A DNA stretch of 64,000 nucleotides from positions 298,316,917-298,380,916 of the forward strand of contig NC_080671.1 of assembly GCF_030247195.1 (NCBI RefSeq). The letters are read 5' to 3'. The translations under genes and the position numbers were made by a program. The notes beneath the pieces are model-generated. The model was not told the origin of the DNA and searched no databases. It saw nothing but the letters and a program-made list of their open reading frames with translations. Shown here one piece after another: positions 57,909 through 64,000 of the stretch. The DNA comes from Topomyia yanbarensis (lineage: Eukaryota > Arthropoda > Insecta > Diptera > Culicidae). Numbering within the stretch: position 1 is the stretch's first letter; the number at the start of each line of letters is the position of its first letter.

Positions 57909-58972
57909 ATGCCCCTATCTTTTCTCTTATCATTCCCAGAAGTGCCCTCTTCCGCCTACCGTACCCCAACGATGGTTTGATACGACTCCAAGACGAGACA
58001 AAACATCTGTCGAATGAACCAACAACACGAGATCTACAGTACAACATCACACACGCAGCGCGGTGTGTTCCCGATGCGTATCTGAGCCGTACTACGAAAT
58101 CGTCTGGAGGAACCCCTGCCGGCTCGAGGAAAACCGCCCGGCGTCCCAATACTTGATACATCCGTTCGAATCTGTAATCTTGGCCGTTGATTCCTGATGC
58201 CGGAAACTGAAGTTTATATCCCCCCCCCCCGTTCAGTCTTGTCCACCCTCTCTCCCATGTCTCTGATACACAGATGTATGTCTTCACCCCCTTCTCCCCT
58301 TGAATATCTTCCCAAAACTTATGTGCCCCCCTATCTTCTAGTGTTAGTTGATCAATCCATTCGAATCTGTAATCCTGGCCGTTAATTCCTGATGCCGGAA
58401 ACTGAAAGTTTATATCTCACCCCCCCCCCCCCCCTTCAGCCTTGTCCACCCACCCTCCCATGTCTCTGATACACAGATGTATGACTTCACCCCCTTCTCC
58501 CCTTGAATATCTTCCCAAAATTTATGTGCCCCCCTATCTTCTAGTTTTAGTTGAACAATATTTAATCTCGTTAAGAAATGCGCAACAGTACCACTACTTT
58601 AAAATAGTCCTAATTAATTCCCCTTAATCTTGAACCACTCTTTCTAGTTATCTCTAGTTAATAAGCTTGTAAAATGTTCCGCTTAGTTAATAATTATTTT
58701 TTCTACAATCTCCCTTCTAAAAATCATAAAGTGAATTACTATACAAAGAACACACAAATGACCCGTCCCCCAAATCTTACGAATATTATATTATACCCTC
58801 TTTTATATGTATAAGTTAGCTGTAGTTTTTTTTTAGTTTTATTATATAAAACAAAATAATATTGAAATGTGTATCCCCCTAGTTTTAAGAAATTCAAAAT
58901 GTAAAACAATGAAAAATGGCACCTTTAAGCTAACGCATACGTGCCTTATCAAATAAACAAATTGAAAAAAAA
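57909..58972 (+). other. I-element 3' UTR and 3' terminus
   Basis: Non-coding. It contains a 195-bp tandem duplication (58161-58555) and two poly-C tracts, then AT-rich sequence. It ends with TTTAAGCTAACGCATACGTG, CCTTATCAAATAAACAAATT and GAAAAAAAAA. The last 60 bp match the 3' end of the minus-strand copy near 13780-13845, which defines the family terminus. Confidence 0.85.
58161..58555. repeat. 195-bp tandem duplication in the I-element 3' UTR
   Basis: Two units start TCCGTTCGAATCTGTAATC (58161) and TCCATTCGAATCTGTAATC (58356). Each contains GATGCCGGAAACTGAA, a poly-C tract, TCTGATACACAGATGTATG and CCCCCTATCTTCTAGT. They differ by about 5% plus poly-C length. Confidence 0.9.
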
Positions 58973-59129
58973 ATCCTGTGGCATCGAAACACATCTGCAA
59001 ACTTGGGGTTATCCATGGGTGTTTGAACTTTTAGGATCTGTTTGAGAGCAACTAGAAAGCTTGGTCTATACATGAGATGGAATTATATTGTCTAAAATTT
59101 GATTTTTCTTCAACGGTCCGGGTGTTTTT

Positions 59130-59305
59130 CCCACACTAAGTACTAAGAAAATAAATATTTTATATTAAGTAATATAGTCCTATGTCTACAGTTCGTGCAA
59201 CCCCATAGGGCTGCCCCTTGTAGTTTTTTTCAATGTGACTTTTCGTGCAAACTATGTTCAAAACAAATGTGTAGGTATCAGAACTACATAATATTGTCGA
59301 AGACT
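59130..59305. repeat. Dispersed block shared with 41085-41200, part of the right arm
   Basis: TATTAAGTAATATAGTCCTA, GTGCAACCCCATAGGGCTGC and CCTTGTAGTTTTT match 41.1 kb. The following CAAACTATGTTCAAAACAAA and ACATAATATTGTCGAAG recur inverted at about 60575-60640, giving an inner inverted repeat. Confidence 0.65.
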
Positions 59306-60198
59306 GTAGGGGAGACCGGGGCTAGTTGGCGGTGTTTTTAGTTTTTAATTTTTATCGCTTTGATGTAGATAGATCTTGCAAAATAGAACACGCGGCATGA
59401 AAGAGCAGACTGTTGGCAACATCTCTAATTTTTTTTAAAGTTTTTGATGCATTGTCTCCATTTTTAGAGACAAAAATATGTGACGCGGAAAACCCGCCAA
59501 CTTACCCCGGCCCCGGGGTAAGTTGACGGTATATCAGTATACGCCAAAAACTAAGCAATCAAATGGAGATTCAATGACTTCAAGGGTCCTTTTGAAACGT
59601 GCTGAATGTCTTTTCGAGAACTGTATATTAACCGACATTTGCTATTATATTTCAGTTTCAATACCCCGGCATTTTGACTTTTACGCGTACTCCTAAATTG
59701 GCGAGATACACAAGGAAAAGATTTCCTTACTTTGGAGTGAATTCCAGAAATAAAATTTTTTGATGACTTTTTTGCACTGTAAATAGTACTGCCAACTTGC
59801 CCCGCGTGCAGCGCCGCCAACTTACCCCAACCGCATATTTTATTAAAAACTATTTAAAAAAATAACTTTTGTTTATGAATAGAAGTAATATCTATACGGA
59901 TATTGAAAGCTCTTTTCACGCGCTATCGAAAAATATAATCATTCGGGAAATAGATTGAAAATCGCCCTAAATAACACAAAATATTTAAAATTTTGAAAAT
60001 TTGCTTGGTATGCTTGAAAACACAATATCACCCGCTACTTCCACAAAAAATCGTTTTGCAACAAAACCACATTGGATAACGGGTTTCACATAACTTGAGG
60101 TACACAAGAAGAGACAGCGCTGTATGTTTAATAGAAACAGAGAAAAAGGGATTCCGCCAACTTACCCTAACCGCCAACTAGCCCCAGGCTCCCCTTTG
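59306..60198. mobile_element. TIR element with repeated GGGTAAGTTGGCGG motifs, about 890 bp
   Basis: The ends AGGGGAGACCGGGGCTAGTT followed by GGCGG, and the inverse of AGGGGAGCCTGGGGCTAGTT followed by GGCGG, are TIRs of about 26 bp. The motif (C)CGCCAACTTACCCC or its inverse also occurs at 59490, 59516, 59815 and 60153. The element interrupts one arm of an inner inverted repeat; the other arm (60540-60570) shows the empty site. A target duplication is not clear (TGTA or none). There is no ORF above 90 codons. Confidence 0.75.
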
Positions 60199-60698
60199 TA
60201 AAAATACTCATTCGTTTCAAAATTATTGAAGATTTGCTCCCACATTTATAACATCTTAAATATCCTGGTGTATGTGAAAATAATGCTTGTAATTGAATAT
60301 AAAACCAAGAATTTCAAAAATGGGGGCAAAAAAATTTTTTTTTGCTGATTTTTGTATGGAAAACGTAAAAAACATGATAAACTAAGCTTACCCTATTCAT
60401 AGGGTTCTAGAGTACCACGCACTAAACCTTCTTACCTTTATTCTGCATAGTTTAGGCAGTGAAAAAGTGCCTGTTCGTGCATTTTGGTTTGCACCTTTCT
60501 TATACGTAGTTGAAGTTGATGTAAAAAACGTTAAAATCTTCAATTACTTTGAAACGAATGAGTATTTTTACATACAGCCTTCGATAATATTATATAGTTT
60601 TGATACCTACACATTTGTCCTGAACATAGTTTGCACAAAAAGTCGCAATGAAAAAAGCTATATTAAAAAAACTAGATTTGAGGGGGTTGCCATAGACA
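60199..60698. repeat. Inner inverted repeat of the right arm
   Basis: AAAATACTCATTCGTTTCAA and AATTATTGAAGATT at 60200-60232 recur inverted as AATCTTCAATTACTTTGAAA and CGAATGAGTATTTTTACA at about 60535-60573. The symmetry continues outwards. The loop region (60235-60530) is AT-rich without a gene. Confidence 0.75.
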
Positions 60699-60699
60699 A

Positions 60700-60992
60700 C
60701 GCCTTATAAATCGATAACCTAAAGGTTATTGTTATTACCCTACAAGCTCAAGTTCTGCAACAAAATTCTTCACTACGAGCATTTCTAAAACTTTGTCGTA
60801 GACCCCAACTTTCTACCTTGTCAGTGTAAAAAGTTAATATTTTTAGTTCGATCAGAGTAAGCCATGCCTAATTTCAATTGTTATCAGATTGTGGAGAATA
60901 TTCGTACGAATTCCTCCAAAGACACCCTGTGAGTATATTCGATGGGCCTCTAGTGAATTAAGTTCACGTTTTTGGCATTTTCGACCACTGTG
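60700..60992. repeat. Right terminal arm of the CACAGTG-ended element
   Basis: Inverted counterpart of 50279-50570, including AAGTTTTATAAAT / ACTTTGTCGTAGACC and GATTGTGGAGAATATTCGTA blocks; about 85-90% alike by eye. Confidence 0.8.
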
Positions 60993-60997
60993 CGGAC

Positions 60998-61407
60998 GTA
61001 GCATCCGCCATCAAGCTGTTTCGCGAGGCATCGATAATGCTAGCTTCTGCTGGTTTATCGCTCAAGATACGGGCATCGAACTCTCCTGATGTTCTTAAGG
61101 ACGTACCAACCAGGCCAGGCCATCTCCATGCTCTGCCTAATTTGGGAACCGAAGTTGGACATATCCCGGTTCAAGGTTCAGTTGCCGCTAACCGCATCCA
61201 TCCTGACGAAACGCAAGGTAATGCCGTACATCGCCCAAATCTTCGATCCACTCGGACTCGTGGGTCCAACGATCATCAAAGCCAAACACTTCATGCAGCG
61301 ACTCTTGGCTCTGAAACAGAATGGCGAAGCGTGTGAATGAGACACGCCACTCCCGTGATCACTCCAAGATGATTGGAAACAGGTCCATAACACACTCCAT
61401 CTGTTAA
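60998..61407 (+). pseudogene. BEL/Pao pol: end of RT and connection region
   Basis: It resumes directly after the second CGGAC copy. One frame gives AIKLFREASIMLASAGLSL and RASNSPDVLKDVP. Another gives LIWEPKLDISRFKVQLPL, ILTKRKVMPYIAQIFDPLG and LVGPTIIKAKHFMQRLLALK. The K-R-x-x-x-x-x-I-A-x-x-F-D-P-L-G motif is diagnostic of BEL/Pao pol. Frame changes and a stop near 61338 interrupt it. Much of the RNase H domain that should follow is absent or unrecognisable before 61408. Confidence 0.85.
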
Positions 61408-62334
61408 GTGAAGGTCGCGTACTCTGCTTCAAGGAAGATACAAGCCACTCGTCATTCCGAGCATTATCCCGCCCCAGTCCATCCGCTTACCTCACAAGAG
61501 CACCAACACGCCGAATTTTCGCTCTGTCATCTCCCGCTGGGTGAACTCTTCGCTGAGGAGATTTCCGATCTCGCTAGTAGCGAACGTGTGGCAAGATCTT
61601 CCACGCTGAAGTGGTTGAAGCCGCTCGTCGATCCCGAAGGTAGCGTACGTGTCGGTGGTCGGCTTCGCAATGCCGCGCTGAACGATGCGAAAAAACACCC
61701 GATCGTCCTTTCTGTCAAGCATCCGCTCGCTGTTCGTTTGGATAAGTGTTATCAAGTGAAGCTACTGCACGCAGGCCCTCAACTCCTGCTAGCCACTCAC
61801 CGCCAGAAGTTTTGTATTCTGGACGGCAGAAATCTCGTGAAATTCGTTTTTCACCGTTGCCACACTTGCTTCCGTAGCAAGCCCACACTAGTTCAACAGA
61901 GCACAGAAGATCTTCCGGCATCGAGAGTGACCCCAACCCGACCGTTTTCCGTCTGCGGAAGCAACTATTGCGGACCGTTCTATTTGAAGTCCTCCGTCCG
62001 TAACCGTGGCCCAACGAAGGTGTACGTGGCCATAGTCGTCTGCTTCTCGACCAAGGCAGTTCACATCGACCTAGTGAGCGACCTGTCTACTCCAGCGTTC
62101 CTAGCTGCACTTCGTCGTCTGGTCGTCCGCAGAGGAAAGGTGGTGAAGTTACAGTTTGACAACGGTACCGCTTTCAAAGGTGCTTCGAATGTACTCAACC
62201 GCATCTACCGCATGCTGAAGGTCTATGAGTCTGATTGGAACCAGATCTTCTACTGGTGCTCCGACAACAAAATTCGCTGGAAGTTCATCCCACCTCGAGC
62301 ACCGCACTTCAGCGGTCTTTGGGGGTTGATGTGA
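61408..62334 (+). pseudogene. BEL/Pao integrase, catalytically altered
   Basis: A 308-codon open frame covers the segment before the integrase (LKWLKPLVDPEGSVRVGGRL, about residues 70-90), the zinc-binding HHCC module (LLHAGPQLLLATHRQKF and CHTCFRSKP, about residues 123-160) and the DDE core. The first catalytic Asp is Asn (GSNYCGPFYL; codon 61963-61965). The second is kept in LQFDNGTAF (Asp 62158-62160). The Glu expected after the GLW motif is lost where the frame ends in GLWGLM at 62332. The enzyme would insert element cDNA; this copy cannot. Confidence 0.85.
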
Positions 62335-62775
62335 ATCGGCAACATGAACATTGCGTACGAGGACACGCCAGGATATTTTCTCGTCGGGAGTAATCTCCAA
62401 GCTGTTCCGGAAGCTGATCTGAAAGAGACTCCTGATAATCGCTTGAACCACTGTGAATTGACTCAGAAACGGTTCCAAACCATTTGGTCTCGCTAGTACC
62501 CGGAATACCTGCAGCATCTGCAACCCCGTGTAACCCACCTGTGTCCGTCGACGTTGGCAAAGTCGTCATCGTGAAGGAACACAACATCTCTTCAACCAAT
62601 TGGCCTCTATGCTGAATTGTCAGATGTCATCCCAGAGCCGATGACATCGTTCGTGTAGTAACGCTTCGAACCGCTGCAGCCAAGGAGGTTGTACGTCTTC
62701 TGGCCAGAATCGCTCTACTACCGACAGCACCGCAAACTCAACGAGTCGACTGAGAGTTGTCATCCAAGTAGAGCA
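62335..62775 (+). pseudogene. BEL/Pao integrase C-terminal region, many stops
   Basis: Broken frames keep VDVGKVVIVKEHNISSTNW, PRADDIVRVVTLRTAA and EVVRLLARIALLPT, the usual C-terminal tail of BEL integrases (V-V-x-x-K-E-x-x-x-P-x-x-x-W-P-L). Translation stops repeatedly. It marks the coding end of the element. Confidence 0.75.
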
Positions 62776-63430
62776 ACCCGGACAGGAACAAAATGCTCGA
62801 TGCGCACAGACGCATTGCATAGGTAATTTCAATTCCAATTCCTTAACTCCAATCGTTTGATCTACCTGGTCTTTTTTTCTCGGTCGATGGCGATGAACTC
62901 CACTGGCAATGGTTGCCAATCACATGACCGATTCAGCGATAAACCCCACAACACCAATGTTCGCATCCCCGAGTACCATCCGCTATCTTCAAACGAGATC
63001 ACCGATATCCAACACCTGAATCCCGTGCAATTTGAGACTAGCACTACTATGTATCCACTCTGCTGTGTGGCAGTAGGTAGAAAATATTTGAAAGAAGTGT
63101 GAGAGAGAAATGAAACTATCGTCCCGATCACAGCTGATCACGGCTAATATGTACAATGGTAAACTGAAAAAATAAGTTGTGCTTAATAATTCTCATAACA
63201 GTGACAGTGTTTTAACAAGTGAGCTTATGCTGGGAGCTAGTGTGATGCGGCTTGGCCGCATATCCGAGGCCAAGGATCCGAAGAGGCGCAAAGCCGCTGA
63301 TACGCCGTGGGATACGGAAGCTGAAGTTTAACTATAATGTATGCATTGTTTGTTGTAGTTTGACATTACAACCAAATGTAATAAACTTTATTATTAGTTC
63401 GAATAGCAAAAATTTCGCATGAATTCATTA
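62776..63430. other. Gene-free stretch after BEL pol; 3' LTR not found
   Basis: An LTR should follow within a few hundred bases, but nothing here matches 46639-47439 convincingly. A GC-rich segment with CTTGGCCGCATATCCGAGGC lies at 63250-63320, and AATAAACTTTATTATTAG at 63380. The element's 3' end is therefore undefined or deleted. Confidence 0.45.
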
Positions 63431-64000
63431 AATTTAATTTTTCTGGTGCATAAGCACATATTAATGGATCGTTTTACATTTTCTTTTCTTATGGATCGTT
63501 TTGTAAATATTCATGAACCATTATTTAACGTTCGATATATGAATCATGTCTAATGTTCATTTTTACATCTTCTATGAACCAAGAAAAATTATTTAGCAAA
63601 CATTTTCATCAAATTTATGGAACTTTTTCTAACCTTTATTGCTCCATTTTGTAATACCGTGGAACATTTTTGTCGATATTATGGAACATATCGACGTGTT
63701 TTAATGTACATTGTTAATATTCTATGGATCAATGTCAGATAATTTATGGCGCAAAATGTATCATTTTATGGAACATTTTCAATATTTTTATGGGGCATTG
63801 GTTGATTTTAATTGCTCTTTTATTACTATTTTAGTGCTCTTTTGCGACCATTTTATGGTTCAATTTTACATATTCTATGGATCAAATCACCCCTTTTTAT
63901 GGATCATTCACACTGTTTTATGGATTTTCAGTTTTGTTTTATGGAAGATGGACAACTTTTTTATGGATCGTTTTTCAATTTTTTATGGATCATTTTTGTT
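63431..64000. repeat. Loose array of TATGGATC/TATGGAAC motifs in T-rich DNA
   Basis: TATGGATC, TATGGAAC, TATGAACC or close variants occur at least 16 times in 570 bp, often within TTTTATGGATCATTTTT-like contexts. Spacing is irregular, about 25-50 bp, and tightest at the window end. Almost all copies are in the same orientation. The window end cuts it. It may be a decayed satellite or an element with short internal repeats. Confidence 0.7.

Larger units (their letters stand above)
52608..58972 (+). mobile_element. I-clade non-LTR retrotransposon, full-length, 6,365 bp
   Basis: It is flanked by a 13-bp target duplication ATCCTGTGGCATC (52595-52607 and 58973-58985). The order is a 298-bp 5' UTR, ORF1 (gag-like), ORF2 (endonuclease, reverse transcriptase, RNase H, C-terminal zinc-binding part), a 1.06-kb 3' UTR and an A-rich tail. 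Three CCHC knuckles in ORF1 plus an RNase H domain in ORF2 place it in the I clade or a close relative. It looks recent but inactive, because ORF2 has a frameshift and catalytic changes. It inserted into the CACAGTG-ended element. Confidence 0.9.
50279..60992. mobile_element. CACAGTG-ended fold-back element with nested insertions, 10,714 bp (Transib-like)
   Basis: The ends CACAGTGGTCGGAAACGCCA and the inverse of CACAGTGGTCGAAAATGCCA continue as inverted repeats for about 300 bp (AATTCACTAGAGGCC, GGTGTCTTTGGAG, CCACAATCTGATAACAATTG blocks). The flanking 5-bp duplication is CGGAC (50274-50278, 60993-60997), within BEL pol. The heptamer and following ...CCAAAAACGT match the element at 24178, so they belong to one superfamily. 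Without the I element and the 59.3-kb element it is about 3.45 kb. No transposase was recognised. The Transib assignment rests on ends and duplication only. Confidence 0.8.

Noticed and set aside
62776..63430. 3' LTR of the BEL element
   Set aside because: No segment here could be matched to the region upstream of gag, and no TG...CA boundaries with a repeated flank were found.

Overview
The window reads as a piece of transposon-rich, AT-rich insect chromosome, most likely from a culicine (Aedes-like) mosquito. This rests on the repeat content: decayed R1-clade and I-clade non-LTR retrotransposons, a BEL/Pao LTR retrotransposon, IS630/Tc1 relics of the kind known from mosquitoes, and the dispersed repeat starting TTTTGCCTTTCTCAT that I associate with mosquito genomes. 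No intact cellular gene was found. Every recognisable coding region is a mobile-element ORF or a decayed histone H3 copy, and all of them carry frameshifts, stops, truncations or active-site changes.

Layout. 1-9 kb: an element with ACCGACACC motifs, AT-rich tandem duplications, a perfect 144-bp palindrome, a reverse-transcriptase scrap, an R1-clade relic (5.9-6.76 kb, minus) and several copies of the CCTTTCTCAT repeat. 9-13.7 kb: a second R1 relic (minus) with a 38-bp minisatellite downstream, then gene-free AT-rich DNA and a hAT MITE. 13.8-19.5 kb: a minus-strand I-clade copy, split by a 2-kb hAT element, missing most of its RT by deletion and cut off inside ORF1 by a (TA)n tract. 21.0-23.0 kb: a second copy of that hAT. 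23.9-29.5 kb: a member of another hAT family holding two further insertions, one of which has CACAGTG ends. 29.95-31.0 kb: a nearly empty copy of the same hAT, which supplies the uninterrupted target for both insertions. 31.75-32.64 kb: a fold-back hAT.

34.2-38.1 kb holds a decayed histone cluster: two tandem H3 pseudogenes plus a third partial one, four histone 3' stem-loops and promoter-like blocks in both orientations. 36.5-39.9 kb holds Tc1 relics, a TTAA MITE and a half copy of the CACAGTG element.

42.1-48.0 kb is an exact inverted duplication (2,944 bp per arm, axis at 45,054.5 in a (TA)n tract). Its right arm carries the start of a BEL/Pao element. BEL gag-pol runs from 47.4 kb to about 62.8 kb but is split inside the RT by a 10.7-kb CACAGTG-ended insertion (50,279-60,992, 5-bp duplication CGGAC). 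That insertion in turn contains a full-length 6.4-kb I-clade element (52,608-58,972, 13-bp duplication) and an 890-bp element with GGGGTAAGTTGGCGG motifs. The order is therefore BEL first, then the CACAGTG element, then the I element and the small element. The last 570 bp are a loose array of TATGGATC motifs.

The most interesting signals are the CACAGTG-ended, 5-bp-TSD fold-back family, whose ends resemble V(D)J recombination signals and Transib ends; the perfect 5.9-kb palindrome, which is either a real structure or an assembly fold-back; and the decayed histone array.
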